Shown: positions 17,107-26,763 of the stretch, in pieces | Layout: each line of letters opens with the position of its first letter | Numbering within the stretch: position 1 is the first letter of the stretch | Source: Enterobacter asburiae | GTDB taxonomy: Bacteria > Pseudomonadota > Gammaproteobacteria > Enterobacterales > Enterobacteriaceae | Direction: 5' to 3' | NCBI RefSeq assembly: GCF_024599655.1 | Contig: NZ_CP102247.1 | Location: forward strand, 806,001 to 870,000 | Length of the DNA: 64,000 bases | Made by a program: the position numbers and the translations under genes | Notes under the pieces: generated by a model | What the model saw: only the letters and a program-made list of their open reading frames with translations | The model's database searches: none | Told to the model about the DNA's origin: nothing

Positions 17107-17508
17107 ATGAAAAAATTCGCTGCTATTGCTGCCATCATGATGATGACCACCGCGCCGGTCTTTGCTGCTCAGGGCGGTTTTACTGGCCCATCGGCCACAC
17201 AGACCCAGACGCAAACTCAGCAGGGCGGTTTTGTCGATAACAACGCCAACCTCACCACCGCGGCAAAAGTGAAAGACCTGAAGGACGATGCCTGGGTGAA
17301 GCTGCGCGGGAACATTACCGAGCGCCTGTCCGATGACCGCTACACCTTCCGCGATGAGTCCGGCACGGTGGTCGTTGAGATTGACCACAAGCGCTGGAAC
17401 GGCGTGACCGTCACTCCGCAGGATAAAGTTGAACTGCAGGGTAAAGTCGATAAAGACTGGAACGAGTTTGAAATCGACGTGAAGCAGGTTATTAAGCTGA
17501 ACAAATAA
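17107..17508 (+). CDS. ygiW: Periplasmic OB-fold stress protein YgiW (BOF family)
   Basis: Secreted small BOF/OB-fold protein (VisP in Salmonella), linked to peroxide, cadmium and envelope stress. From the ATG at 17107 it has 133 residues: a signal peptide MKKFAAIAAIMMMTTAPVFAA, a Gly/Gln/Thr-rich linker (GGFTGPSATQTQTQTQQGG), then the OB domain WVKLRGNITERLSDDRYTFRD and DIDVKQV-type strands. An ATG six bases earlier sits too close to the GGGAG ribosome site, so 17107 is preferred. It is divergent from qseBC and ends at a strong terminator. Confidence 0.94.
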   Translation: MKKFAAIAAIMMMTTAPVFAAQGGFTGPSATQTQTQTQQGGFVDNNANLTTAAKVKDLKDDAWVKLRGNITERLSDDRYTFRDESGTVVVEIDHKRWNGVTVTPQDKVELQGKVDKDWNEFEIDVKQVIKLNK

Positions 17509-17512
17509 CCCG

Positions 17513-17540
17513 AAAAGGGCCGCCTGTGCGGCCCTTTTTC
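17513..17540 (+). terminator. Rho-independent terminator of ygiW
   Basis: An 11-bp stem AAAAGGGCCGC / GCGGCCCTTTT with a CTGT tetraloop, followed by a T tract, directly after the ygiW stop. Confidence 0.9.
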
Positions 17541-17626
17541 TTTGTGACTCAATTCATCAGATGAGGTAGTATCTGCGGCAATATTGCCTGAAACCCTTCG
17601 GTTTCTGAGTTGAGGAATCACACATA

Positions 17627-19885
17627 ATGAGCGATATGGCAGAGCGCCTCGCGCTACATGAATTCACGGAAAACGCCTACCTGAACTACTCCATGTACGT
17701 CATCATGGACAGGGCGTTGCCGTTTATCGGGGATGGCCTGAAGCCCGTTCAGCGCCGCATCGTCTATGCGATGTCCGAACTGGGGCTGAACGCCACCGCC
17801 AAGTTCAAGAAATCCGCCCGTACCGTCGGCGACGTACTGGGTAAATACCATCCGCACGGCGACAGCGCCTGTTATGAAGCGATGGTGCTGATGGCGCAGC
17901 CGTTCTCTTACCGCTACCCGCTGGTGGACGGGCAGGGGAACTGGGGGGCGCCGGACGATCCAAAATCCTTCGCGGCGATGCGTTACACCGAATCCCGTCT
18001 CTCTAAATACGCCGAAGTGCTGCTCGGCGAGCTGGGTCAGGGAACCGTTGACTGGGTGCCAAACTTCGACGGTACGATGCAGGAGCCGAAAATGCTGCCT
18101 GCGCGTCTGCCGAACATCCTGCTGAACGGCACCACCGGTATCGCGGTCGGTATGGCGACGGACATTCCGCCGCACAACCTGCGTGAGGTGGCGAAAGCCG
18201 CCATTACCCTGATCGAGCAGCCGAAAACCTCGCTGGACGAGCTGCTGGATATCGTGCAGGGGCCGGACTACCCGACCGAAGCCGAAATCATCACCTCGCG
18301 CGCGGAAATCCGCAAAATCTACCAGAACGGTCGCGGCTCCGTGCGCATGCGCGCGGTGTGGAACAAAGAGGACGGCGCAGTGGTGATCACCGCGCTGCCG
18401 CATCAGGTTTCCGGTGCCAAAGTGCTGGAGCAGATTGCCTCCCAGATGCGCAATAAAAAGCTGCCGATGGTGGACGACCTGCGCGACGAATCGGATCACG
18501 AGAACCCGACCCGTCTGGTGATTGTGCCGCGCTCGAACCGCGTGGACATGGAGCAGGTGATGAACCATCTGTTCGCCACCACCGATCTGGAAAAAAGCTA
18601 CCGCATCAACCTGAACATGATTGGCCTCGACGGACGCCCGGCGGTGAAAAACCTGCTGGAGATCCTCACCGAATGGCTGACGTTCCGCCGCGATACGGTA
18701 CGCCGCCGTCTGAATTACCGTCTGGAGAAAGTGCTTAAGCGCCTGCATATTCTCGAAGGTTTGCTGGTAGCGTTCCTCAACATCGACGAAGTGATTGAGA
18801 TCATTCGTACTGAGGACGAGCCGAAGCCGGCGCTGATGTCGCGCTTTGGCATCAGCGAAACCCAGGCCGAAGCGATCCTCGAACTGAAGCTGCGCCATCT
18901 CGCCAAACTGGAAGAGATGAAGATCCGCGGCGAGCAGAACGAGCTGGAAAAAGAGCGCGATCAGCTGCAGGCGATCCTCGCGTCCGAGCGCAAGATGAAC
19001 ACCCTGCTGAAGAAAGAGCTGCAGGCCGATGCAGACGCCTTCGGCGACGACCGTCGTTCTCCGCTGCACGAGCGCGAAGAAGCGAAGGCGATGAACGAGC
19101 ACGACATGCAGCCGTCCGAGCCGGTGACCATTGTCCTGTCGCAGAGCGGCTGGGTGCGTAGCGCCAAAGGCCACGATATCGACGCGCCGGGGCTGAGCTA
19201 CAAAGCGGGCGACAGCTTCAAAGCGGCGGTGAAAGGCAAGAGCAACCAGCCGGTGGCGTTTATCGATTCCACCGGCCGCAGCTACGCCATCGACCCGATC
19301 ACGCTGCCTTCCGCGCGCGGGCAGGGCGAGCCGCTCACCGGCAAGCTGACGCTGCCGCCGGGCGCGACGGTTGACCATATGCTGATGGAAGCCGATGACC
19401 AGAAGCTGCTGCTGGCGTCCGATGCGGGCTACGGCTTTATCTGTACCTTTAACGACCTGGTCTCCCGTAACCGTGCCGGTAAGGCGCTGATTAGCCTGCC
19501 GGACAACGCCCACGTAATGGCGCCGCTGGTGATTGAGAACGAAAGCGACATGCTGCTGGCGATCACTACCGCCGGACGTATGCTGATGTTCCCGGTCAGC
19601 GATCTGCCGGAGCTGTCGAAAGGCAAGGGCAACAAGATCATCAACATCCCGTCGGCGGAAGCCGCGAAAGGCGAAGATGGCCTGGCGCACCTCTTCCTCC
19701 TGCCGCCGCAGAGCACGCTGACCATTCACGTCGGCAAGCGTAAGATCAAGCTGCGTCCGGAAGAGCTGCAGAAGGTGGTGGGTGAGCGCGGTCGCCGTGG
19801 CTCGCTGATGCGCGGCCTGCAGCGCATCGACCGCGTGGAGATTGACTCTCCTGCACGCAGCGCTGCGGGTGACAGCGAAGAGTAA
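17627..19885 (+). CDS. parC: DNA topoisomerase IV subunit A ParC
   Basis: DNA-cleaving subunit of topoisomerase IV. 752 residues: the N-terminal breakage-reunion domain contains the quinolone-resistance region around residues 78-84 (KYHPHGDSACYEAM), reading Ser80 and Glu84, the wild-type susceptible residues. The catalytic Tyr lies in AAMRYTESRLS near residue 120. The C-terminal part forms the beta-pinwheel DNA-wrapping domain. The ATG at 17627 starts MSDMAERLALHEFTENAYLNYSMYV as in E. coli. No antisense gene is credible despite a long open frame on the other strand. Confidence 0.98.
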   Translation: MSDMAERLALHEFTENAYLNYSMYVIMDRALPFIGDGLKPVQRRIVYAMSELGLNATAKFKKSARTVGDVLGKYHPHGDSACYEAMVLMAQPFSYRYPLVDGQGNWGAPDDPKSFAAMRYTESRLSKYAEVLLGELGQGTVDWVPNFDGTMQEPKMLPARLPNILLNGTTGIAVGMATDIPPHNLREVAKAAITLIEQPKTSLDELLDIVQGPDYPTEAEIITSRAEIRKIYQNGRGSVRMRAVWNKEDGAVVITALPHQVSGAKVLEQIASQMRNKKLPMVDDLRDESDHENPTRLVIVPRSNRVDMEQVMNHLFATTDLEKSYRINLNMIGLDGRPAVKNLLEILTEWLTFRRDTVRRRLNYRLEKVLKRLHILEGLLVAFLNIDEVIEIIRTEDEPKPALMSRFGISETQAEAILELKLRHLAKLEEMKIRGEQNELEKERDQLQAILASERKMNTLLKKELQADADAFGDDRRSPLHEREEAKAMNEHDMQPSEPVTIVLSQSGWVRSAKGHDIDAPGLSYKAGDSFKAAVKGKSNQPVAFIDSTGRSYAIDPITLPSARGQGEPLTGKLTLPPGATVDHMLMEADDQKLLLASDAGYGFICTFNDLVSRNRAGKALISLPDNAHVMAPLVIENESDMLLAITTAGRMLMFPVSDLPELSKGKGNKIINIPSAEAAKGEDGLAHLFLLPPQSTLTIHVGKRKIKLRPEELQKVVGERGRRGSLMRGLQRIDRVEIDSPARSAAGDSEE

Positions 19886-20050
19886 TGTCGTGATATCCCC
19901 CCCTCTGCCCGGAGGGGGAATTTCAATAAAATTTCCCGTAAAATCGTTGTTAATTCGTGCGTTGCGATTAACAATACGCGCTCGTAATAAAGTCCTTACC
20001 TGGCCACAGGTGAAGTATAATTGTCAGCTGTTGGGGCTTCAGAGGTCGCT

Positions 20051-20788
20051 ATGCTATATATTGTTCGTCTTATTCTTACCGTTATCTACTGCATTCTGGT
20101 CTGTATTTTCGGCTGCATCTATTGCCTGTTCAGTCCGCGAAATCCTAAGCATGTTGCCACCTTCGGCCATATGTTCGGTCGCCTTGCGCCGCTGTTTGGC
20201 CTGAAGGTTGAGAAACGTCTGCCTGAAGGGGCGGAGAATTTCGGTAACGCCATTTATATCGCTAACCATCAGAACAATTACGATATGGTGACCGCCGCAA
20301 ATATCGTTTTACCGCCGACCGTGACGGTAGGGAAAAAAAGCCTGCTGTGGATCCCGTTTTTTGGCCAGCTGTACTGGCTGACCGGTAACCTGCTGATCGA
20401 CCGTAACAACCGCGCAAAAGCGCACAGCACCATTGCGGAAGTGGTGAACCATTTTAAAAAGCGCAGAATCTCAATCTGGATGTTCCCGGAAGGAACGCGC
20501 AGCCGCGGCCGCGGCCTGCTGCCGTTTAAAACCGGTGCGTTTCATGCCGCAATTGCGGCAGGTGTTCCAATTATTCCTGTGTGCGTTTCCAATACTTCGA
20601 ATAAGATTAATCTTAACCGCCTGAACAACGGGCTGGTGATTGTCGAAATGCTGCCACCCGTCGATACCAGCAAATACGGTAAAGACCAGGTGCGCGAGCT
20701 GGCAGCGCACTGCCGTGATTTGATGGCTGAGCATATTGCGCTGCTCGACAAAGAAGTCGCAGAGAGAGAAGCCGCCGGTAAGATTTAA
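20051..20788 (+). CDS. plsC: 1-acyl-sn-glycerol-3-phosphate acyltransferase PlsC
   Basis: Inner-membrane enzyme that acylates lysophosphatidate to phosphatidate in phospholipid synthesis. From the ATG at 20051 (MLYIVRLILTVIYCILVC, a membrane anchor) the protein has 245 residues, the E. coli length. The acyltransferase motifs are NHQNNYD (HX4D, near residue 73), GKKSLLWIPFFG, FPEGTRSRG (near 150) and the VPIIPV block. The same frame is open 30 bases upstream, but the family start and length favour 20051. It lies between parC and ftsP on the same strand. Confidence 0.97.
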   Translation: MLYIVRLILTVIYCILVCIFGCIYCLFSPRNPKHVATFGHMFGRLAPLFGLKVEKRLPEGAENFGNAIYIANHQNNYDMVTAANIVLPPTVTVGKKSLLWIPFFGQLYWLTGNLLIDRNNRAKAHSTIAEVVNHFKKRRISIWMFPEGTRSRGRGLLPFKTGAFHAAIAAGVPIIPVCVSNTSNKINLNRLNNGLVIVEMLPPVDTSKYGKDQVRELAAHCRDLMAEHIALLDKEVAEREAAGKI

Positions 20789-20846
20789 TCCGGCGTTGAA
20801 GGGAAAACGAATTCCCGCGTTGTTAGTCGTTTCAGATGGAGCTTAT

Positions 20847-22259
20847 ATGTCACTCAGTCGGCGTCAGTTTATTCAGGCTTCCGGGATCGCCCTTTGTGCG
20901 GGTGCGATGCCGCTGACAGCCAGCGCCGCCGGGCAGCAACAGCCGCTGCCTATTCCGCCATTAATTGAATCTCGTCGCGGTCAGCCGCTTTTCCTGACGC
21001 TGCAGCGCAGCCACTGGTCCTTCACCCAGGGGACGCGTGCGCCGGTCTGGGGTATTAACGGACGTTATCTTGGGCCGACCATACGCGTGTGGAATGGCGA
21101 TGACGTTAAGCTCATCTACAGTAACCGCACCCCTGAAAATGTCGCCATGACCATCAGCGGCCTACAGGTGCCTGGCCCATTGATTGGCGGCGCGGCGCGA
21201 ATGATGTCACCCAGCGCCGACTGGGCGCCCGTTCTGCCGATTCGCCAGAGCGCAGCAACCCTGTGGTATCACGCCAACACGCCTAACCGCACGGCGCAGC
21301 AGGTCTATAACGGCCTGGCCGGGATGTGGCTGGTGGAAGATGAGGTCAGCAAATCCCTGCCGATCCCGAACCACTACGGCGTGGATGACTTCCCTATTAT
21401 TATCCAGGACAAACGTCTGGATAATTTCGGTACGCCGGAATACAGCGAGCCGGGCAGCGGCGGCTTCGTCGGCGATACGCTGCTGGTCAACGGCGCGCAA
21501 AGCCCGTATGTCGAGGTCTCGCGCGGCTGGGTGCGCCTGCGTCTGCTCAACGCCTCCAACTCGCGCCGCTATCAGCTGCAAATGAGCGATGGTCGTCCGC
21601 TGCACGTGATTTCCGGCGACCAGGGCTTTTTACCGGCGCCGGTTTCCGTCAAACAGCTGGCGCTCTCGCCGGGTGAACGTCGCGAAATTCTTGTGGATAT
21701 GACCAACGGGGATGAAGTGTCGCTGACCTGCGGTGAAGCGGCGAGCATTGTTGACCGTATTCGCGGGTTCTTTGAACCGTCGAGCATACTTGTCTCGACC
21801 CTGGTGCTGACCCTGCGCCCGACCGGTCTGCTGCCGCTGGTAACCGATAGCCTGCCAATGCGTCTGCTGCCGCAGGAGATCATGAGTGGCTCGCCGGTGC
21901 GCAGCCGTGATATCAGCCTGGGTGACGATCCGGGGATCAACGGCGCGCTGTGGGACGTCAACCGTATCGACATTACCGCGCAGCAGGGCACCTGGGAGCG
22001 CTGGACGGTGCGTTCAGATATGCCGCAGTCGTTCCATATTGAAGGTGTGTCATTCCTGATCCGCAACGTTAACGGCGCGATGCCGTTCCCGGAAGATCGC
22101 GGCTGGAAAGATACCGTCTGGGTGGACGGCCAGGTCGAACTGCTCGTCTACTACGGTCAGCCTTCGTGGCCGCACTTCCCGTTCCTGTTCCACAGCCAGA
22201 CGCTGGAGATGATGGACAGGGGCTCCGTGGGGCAGATGCTGGTGAATCCGGCACCGTAA
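20847..22259 (+). CDS. ftsP: Cell division protein FtsP (SufI), Tat-exported cupredoxin-fold protein
   Basis: Periplasmic divisome-stabilising protein, a multicopper-oxidase fold without copper. From the ATG at 20847 it has 470 residues, exactly the E. coli length. The N-terminus carries the twin-arginine motif SRRQFIQASG (residues 4-13) and a cleavage region near TASAAG. Three cupredoxin domains follow (VWGINGRYLGPTIRVW; GFVGDTLLVNG; FHIEGVSFLIRNVNG). The copper-ligand histidine clusters of true oxidases are missing, as expected for SufI. An extended frame into plsC is open but would destroy the Tat signal. Confidence 0.97.
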   Translation: MSLSRRQFIQASGIALCAGAMPLTASAAGQQQPLPIPPLIESRRGQPLFLTLQRSHWSFTQGTRAPVWGINGRYLGPTIRVWNGDDVKLIYSNRTPENVAMTISGLQVPGPLIGGAARMMSPSADWAPVLPIRQSAATLWYHANTPNRTAQQVYNGLAGMWLVEDEVSKSLPIPNHYGVDDFPIIIQDKRLDNFGTPEYSEPGSGGFVGDTLLVNGAQSPYVEVSRGWVRLRLLNASNSRRYQLQMSDGRPLHVISGDQGFLPAPVSVKQLALSPGERREILVDMTNGDEVSLTCGEAASIVDRIRGFFEPSSILVSTLVLTLRPTGLLPLVTDSLPMRLLPQEIMSGSPVRSRDISLGDDPGINGALWDVNRIDITAQQGTWERWTVRSDMPQSFHIEGVSFLIRNVNGAMPFPEDRGWKDTVWVDGQVELLVYYGQPSWPHFPFLFHSQTLEMMDRGSVGQMLVNPAP

Positions 22260-22264
22260 AACGA

Positions 22265-22333
22265 GTCGGGTGGCGGCTTCGCCTTACCCGACCTACAGGC
22301 CCGTAGGCCCGGTAAGCGTAGCGCCACCGGGCA
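22265..22333. repeat. REP-type element pair between ftsP and ygiQ
   Basis: Two imperfect GC-rich hairpins: GTCGGGTGGCGGCTTCGCC...ACCCGAC, then GTAGGCCCGGTAAGCG...CGCCACCGGGC, in opposite orientations. This is the same family as the element at 13.9 kb. Confidence 0.85.
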
Positions 22334-22410
22334 ATAAATACCCCTTCATTTCCCACATTGATCCAGCGTATAATCCCGCTCCTTTTGTCTATTTTTTCTT
22401 CGGAAGTATT

Positions 22411-24582
22411 ATGAGCGCAATTTCCCTGATCCAGCCGGATCGTGACCTCTTCTCCTGGCCCCAGTACTGGGCGGCCTGCTTTGGACCGGCGCCGTTCCTG
22501 CCGATGTCCCGTGAAGAGATGGACCAACTGGGCTGGGACAGCTGCGACATCATTCTGGTCACGGGCGATGCCTACGTTGACCATCCGAGCTTCGGTATGG
22601 CCATCTGTGGCCGTATGCTTGAAGCGCAGGGCTTCCGCGTGGGGATCATCTCCCAGCCTGACTGGAACAGCAAAGACGACTTTATGCGTCTGGGTAAACC
22701 GAACCTGTTCTTCGGCGTCACCGCCGGTAACATGGACTCGATGATCAACCGCTATACTGCCGACCGTAAGCTGCGCCATGACGACGCCTACACGCCGGAT
22801 AACGTGGCGGGTAAACGCCCCGACCGCGCGACCCTGGTCTATACCCAGCGCTGTAAAGAAGCCTGGAAAGACGTGCCGGTGATCCTGGGCGGCATCGAGG
22901 CGAGCCTGCGCCGCACCGCGCACTACGACTACTGGTCAGATACCGTTCGCCGCTCGGTGCTGGTGGATTCCAAAGCCGACATGCTGATTTACGGTAACGG
23001 CGAGCGTCCGCTGGTGGAAGTGGCGCACCGTCTGTCGCAGGGTGAACCGGTGAGCAGCATCCGCGACGTGCGCAATACCGCGATCATGGTGAAAGAGGCG
23101 CTGCCGGGCTGGAGCGGGGTGGATTCCCGCATCATTGATATGCCGGGCAAAATCGACCCGATCCCGCACCCTTACGGCGAAGATCTGCCGTGTGCCGATA
23201 ACAAGCCGGTTGAGCCGAAAAAAGCGGAAGCGAAGGCTATCGTCGTGCAGCCGCCGCGCCCGAAGCCGTGGGAAAAGACCTACGTGCTGCTGCCGACCTA
23301 CGAGAAGGTGAAAGCCGACAAGGTGCTCTACGCGCACGCGTCCCGTATTCTGCACCATGAAACCAACCCGGGCTGCGCCCGCGCGTTGATGCAGAAGCAC
23401 GGCGAGCGCTTTATCTGGATCAACCCGCCAGCGATCCCGCTCTCCACCGAAGAGATGGACAGCGTCTTTGCGCTGCCGTACAAGCGCGTGCCGCACCCGG
23501 CGTACGGCAACGCCCGTATCCCGGCGTACGAGATGATCCGCTTCTCGATCAACATCATGCGCGGCTGCTTCGGCGGGTGCTCGTTCTGCTCCATTACCGA
23601 ACACGAAGGCCGTATTATCCAGAGCCGCTCTGAAGATTCGATCATCAATGAGATCGAAGCGATTCGCGACTCGGTGCCGGGCTTTACCGGCGTGATTTCC
23701 GACCTTGGTGGCCCAACCGCGAACATGTACATGCTGCGCTGCAAGTCGCCGCGCGCGGAGCAAACCTGCCGTCGCCTCTCCTGCGTCTACCCGAGCATTT
23801 GCGAGCACATGGACACCAACCATGAGCCGACGATCAACCTCTACCGCCGCGCGCGCGACCTGAAGGGCATCAAGAAGATCCTCATCGCTTCCGGGGTGCG
23901 TTACGACATCGCTGTGGAAGATCCGCGCTACATCAAAGAGCTGGCGACGCACCACGTCGGCGGCTATCTGAAGATTGCGCCGGAGCACACCGAGGAAGGC
24001 CCGCTGTCGAAAATGATGAAGCCGGGCATGGGCAGCTACGATCGCTTTAAAGAGCTGTTCGACACCTATTCGAAGCAGGCGGGCAAAGAGCAGTATCTGA
24101 TCCCGTACTTCATCTCCGCCCACCCGGGCACGCGCGATGAGGATATGGTGAACCTGGCGCTGTGGCTGAAGCAGCGTCGCTTCCGCCTGGATCAGGTGCA
24201 GAACTTCTATCCGTCACCGCTCGCCAACTCGACGACCATGTATTACACCGGCAAGAACCCGCTGAGTAAGATTGGCTATAAGAGTGAAGAGGTGGTGGTG
24301 CCGAAAGGGGATAAACAGCGTCGTCTGCATAAGGCGCTGCTGCGTTACCACGATCCGAAAAACTGGCCGCTGATCCGTCAGGCGCTGGAAGAGATGGGTA
24401 AAAAACACCTGATCGGCTCGCGCCGCGATTGCCTGGTACCGGCCCCGACGCTGGATGAGATGCGCGAAGCGCGTCGCCAGAACCGCAATACGCGCCCGGC
24501 GCTGACCAAGCACACGCCGATTGTGCATCAGCGTTCGAACGGTAATTCGAGTGTGAAGAAGCCCGTGAAGCGCAAAGCATAA
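22411..24582 (+). CDS. ygiQ: Radical SAM protein YgiQ (UPF0313)
   Basis: Large cytosolic radical-SAM enzyme of unknown reaction. From the ATG at 22411 (MSAISLIQPDRDLFSWPQYW) it has 723 residues. An N-terminal cobalamin-binding-like region precedes the Fe-S/SAM motif CFGGCSFC (Cys386, 390, 393). The SAM-domain phrases GVISDLGGPTANMYMLRC and KIAPEHTEEGPLSKMMKPG follow. The last residues are basic (KKPVKRKA), a shorter tail than I recall for E. coli (739 aa). The frame is open about 140 bases upstream through a REP element, but the family start is clear. A terminator follows directly. Confidence 0.95.
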   Translation: MSAISLIQPDRDLFSWPQYWAACFGPAPFLPMSREEMDQLGWDSCDIILVTGDAYVDHPSFGMAICGRMLEAQGFRVGIISQPDWNSKDDFMRLGKPNLFFGVTAGNMDSMINRYTADRKLRHDDAYTPDNVAGKRPDRATLVYTQRCKEAWKDVPVILGGIEASLRRTAHYDYWSDTVRRSVLVDSKADMLIYGNGERPLVEVAHRLSQGEPVSSIRDVRNTAIMVKEALPGWSGVDSRIIDMPGKIDPIPHPYGEDLPCADNKPVEPKKAEAKAIVVQPPRPKPWEKTYVLLPTYEKVKADKVLYAHASRILHHETNPGCARALMQKHGERFIWINPPAIPLSTEEMDSVFALPYKRVPHPAYGNARIPAYEMIRFSINIMRGCFGGCSFCSITEHEGRIIQSRSEDSIINEIEAIRDSVPGFTGVISDLGGPTANMYMLRCKSPRAEQTCRRLSCVYPSICEHMDTNHEPTINLYRRARDLKGIKKILIASGVRYDIAVEDPRYIKELATHHVGGYLKIAPEHTEEGPLSKMMKPGMGSYDRFKELFDTYSKQAGKEQYLIPYFISAHPGTRDEDMVNLALWLKQRRFRLDQVQNFYPSPLANSTTMYYTGKNPLSKIGYKSEEVVVPKGDKQRRLHKALLRYHDPKNWPLIRQALEEMGKKHLIGSRRDCLVPAPTLDEMREARRQNRNTRPALTKHTPIVHQRSNGNSSVKKPVKRKA

Positions 24583-24584
24583 AT

Positions 24585-24612
24585 AAAAAACCCCGGCAAG
24601 CCGGGGTTTTTT
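24585..24612. terminator. Rho-independent terminator after ygiQ
   Basis: A 13-bp perfect stem AAAAAACCCCGGC / GCCGGGGTTTTTT with an AA loop. The A and T runs make it usable from both sides, that is for ygiQ and for dkgA read-through. Confidence 0.92.
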
Positions 24613-24619
24613 ATGTAGA

Positions 24620-24660
24620 CACGTAGGCCGGGTAAGGCGAAGCCGCCACCCGGCTTTTTT
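24620..24660. repeat. Single REP-type element with T-run
   Basis: One GC-rich hairpin, GCCGGGTAAGGCG...CGCCACCCGGC, followed by six T on the plus strand. It lies between the convergent ygiQ and dkgA. Confidence 0.8.
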
Positions 24661-24666
24661 ACGCGA

Positions 24667-25494
24667 TTACCCGCCAAACTGATCCGGGTCCGGCCCAAGC
24701 CGCTTACCTTTATCCAGCTTCGCAATCTCACCCAGCTCATCTTTATCCAGCCGGAAATCCCAGACGTCGAAATTCTCGGCGATGCGCGACGGCGTGACCG
24801 ATTTCGGAATGACCACCAGGCCGTTGTCCAGATGCCAGCGAATGACGATTTGCGCCGGGGTTTTACCGTATTTATCCGCCAGCTCACGGATAATCTTTTG
24901 ATCAAACACCCCTTCGCCGCCCTGCGCCAGCGGGCTCCAGGACTCGGTCTGGATTTTATGCGTGGCGTTCCAGGCATGAAGCTGGCGCTGCTGCATCAGC
25001 GGGTGCAGCTCGATCTGGTTAATCACCGGCGCAACGCCCGTCTCGTCAATCAGCCGCTGCAGGTGGTGAACCTGGAAATTACAGACGCCGATGCTTTTCA
25101 CCAGCCCCTCTTTCTGCAGTTCAATCATCCCTTTCCAGGCATCAACGTAGTGATCGATAGCCGGAACCGGCCAGTGCATCAGCCAGAGATCGACGAAATC
25201 GAGCTGGAGCTTTTCCAGACTCTCCTGCAGGGCTTCGCGGGGGCGTTTTTGATCGTCGTTCCACAGTTTCGTGGTGATGAATAACTCATCGCGGGGGACG
25301 CCGGCGCTGGCCAGTGCCTTACCCACGCCGTCCTCGTTTTTGTACGCGGCGGCGGTATCAATCGACCGATAGCCGACTTCCAGGGCTTTATGAATGGCGG
25401 AGACGACCTCGTCGTTACCGGCTTTCCATACACCTAGCCCCAGCTGGGGCATCACGTTGCCGTCCTGCAGCTTGATTACGGTTTGGTTTGCCAT
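24667..25494 (-). CDS. dkgA: 2,5-didehydrogluconate / methylglyoxal reductase DkgA (YqhE), aldo-keto reductase
   Basis: NADPH-dependent aldo-keto reductase of AKR5 type acting on 2,5-diketo-gluconate, methylglyoxal and beta-keto esters. From the ATG at 25494 it has 275 residues, with an excellent AAGGAGG ribosome site eight bases upstream. The catalytic tetrad is visible: Asp46, Tyr51, Lys76 and His107 (in LMHWPV). IPKSVTPSRIAENFDVWDF binds NADPH. A 33-codon upstream extension is not credible. It is second in the yqhD-dkgA operon controlled by YqhC. Confidence 0.96.
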   Translation of the reverse strand: MANQTVIKLQDGNVMPQLGLGVWKAGNDEVVSAIHKALEVGYRSIDTAAAYKNEDGVGKALASAGVPRDELFITTKLWNDDQKRPREALQESLEKLQLDFVDLWLMHWPVPAIDHYVDAWKGMIELQKEGLVKSIGVCNFQVHHLQRLIDETGVAPVINQIELHPLMQQRQLHAWNATHKIQTESWSPLAQGGEGVFDQKIIRELADKYGKTPAQIVIRWHLDNGLVVIPKSVTPSRIAENFDVWDFRLDKDELGEIAKLDKGKRLGPDPDQFGG

Positions 25495-25599
25495 TTTTCC
25501 TCCTTCAGGTACGCATCGCCGGAGGGTTCCTCCGGCGATGGGGTGTGCATTAAGTCTGGACGAAATGTCAAAAAACGAAAGTCGGGAGGGCAAAAACGC

Positions 25600-26763
25600 T
25601 TAGCGCGCCGCTTCGTAAATGCGACGGCTCACGTCCAGCGTAATGTCGCCGTGCTCGCCCAGGTGGGTCATGCCGTGCTCTTCAAGTTTTGCCAGCAGGG
25701 CAGGGATGGAGCTGCCATCCAGACCGTAGCCTGACAGACGCGTTGGCACGCCCAGACCTTCAAAGAAGCTGCGGGTTGCTTCGATGGCGGCATCAATACG
25801 CGCATCGTCAGAACCCTCGGTGATGTTCCACACGCGCTCGGCGTACTGCAGCAGCTTGGCGCGCTTGGTATCGCGTTTTTCGTTCCACAGGGCAGGCAGC
25901 ACAACGGCCAGCGTTTGAGCGTGGTCCAGACCGTGCATTGCCGTCAGCTCGTGTCCCAGCATGTGGGTTGCCCAGTCCTGCGGCACGCCAGCACCGATCA
26001 GGCCGTTCAGCGCCTGCGTTGCCGCCCACATGACGTTGGCGCGAACGTCGTAGTTTTCCGGCTCTTTCAGCGCTTTCGGGCCGTCTTCGACGAGCGTCAG
26101 CAGAATGCCTTCCGCGAAGCGATCCTGGATTTTGGCATCGACCGGATACGTGACGTACTGCTCAACGGTGTGAACAAAGGCGTCGACCACGCCGTTAGCC
26201 ACCTGACGCGCGGGCAGGGTGTAGGTGTAAACCGGGTCCAGAATAGCGAATACAGGCTGAACGTGTTCGTTCATGAAGGCCTGTTTGTCGCCGGTGGTTT
26301 TACGGGAGATCACCGCGCCCTTGTTGGATTCAGAGCCGGTCGCCGGCAGGGTCAGCACGGAGCCCATCGGGATGGCGCTTTTAATGTCGCTGCCGCGGGT
26401 TTCCAGAATGTGCCACGGATCGATGCCGTCAGCGTAGTGCGCTGCTGCCGCGATGAATTTGGTGCCGTCCAGTACGGAGCCGCCGCCGACGGCCAGCAGG
26501 AAGGTGATGTTTTCTTCGCGGGCGATTTTCACCGCGTTCATCAGCGTTTCGTAAGACGGGTTTGGCTCGATGCCGCCGAACTCACGCACGTCCAGACCGT
26601 CCAGCGCGCTATATACCTGATCCAGCACGCCGGTTTTTTTCACGCTGCCGCCACCGTAGGTGATCAGTACGCGGGCGTCAGCAGGGATCTGCGCGCGCAG
26701 ATCGGCGATAGCGTCTTTACCAAACAGGATGCGGGTTGGGGTGTGAAGATTAAAGTTGTTCAT
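25600..26763 (-). CDS. yqhD: NADPH-dependent aldehyde reductase YqhD
   Basis: Zinc-dependent group III alcohol dehydrogenase that reduces short-chain aldehydes (furfural, acrolein, glyoxal). 387 residues, the E. coli length. The cofactor loop is GGGSVLDGTKF (near 93-103); zinc ligands Asp194, His198, His267 and His281 are present (VVDAFVHTVEQY, THMLGHELTAMHGLDH). It precedes dkgA by 105 bp on the same strand and is divergent from its activator gene yqhC across 195 bp. Confidence 0.97.
   Translation of the reverse strand: MNNFNLHTPTRILFGKDAIADLRAQIPADARVLITYGGGSVKKTGVLDQVYSALDGLDVREFGGIEPNPSYETLMNAVKIAREENITFLLAVGGGSVLDGTKFIAAAAHYADGIDPWHILETRGSDIKSAIPMGSVLTLPATGSESNKGAVISRKTTGDKQAFMNEHVQPVFAILDPVYTYTLPARQVANGVVDAFVHTVEQYVTYPVDAKIQDRFAEGILLTLVEDGPKALKEPENYDVRANVMWAATQALNGLIGAGVPQDWATHMLGHELTAMHGLDHAQTLAVVLPALWNEKRDTKRAKLLQYAERVWNITEGSDDARIDAAIEATRSFFEGLGVPTRLSGYGLDGSSIPALLAKLEEHGMTHLGEHGDITLDVSRRIYEAAR

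Noticed and set aside
17860..17890. Quinolone-resistance change in ParC
   Set aside because: The region encodes Ser80 and Glu84, the usual susceptible residues.
17654..19729. A 691-codon open frame on the minus strand opposite parC
   Set aside because: It is a shadow of the strongly coding, GC-rich parC frame: low-complexity His/Arg/Gln-rich translation, no ribosome site, no recognisable domain.
22270..22410. Extended N-terminus of YgiQ through the REP element
   Set aside because: The extra residues derive from a repeat element and the conserved start MSAISLIQPDRD is at 22411.
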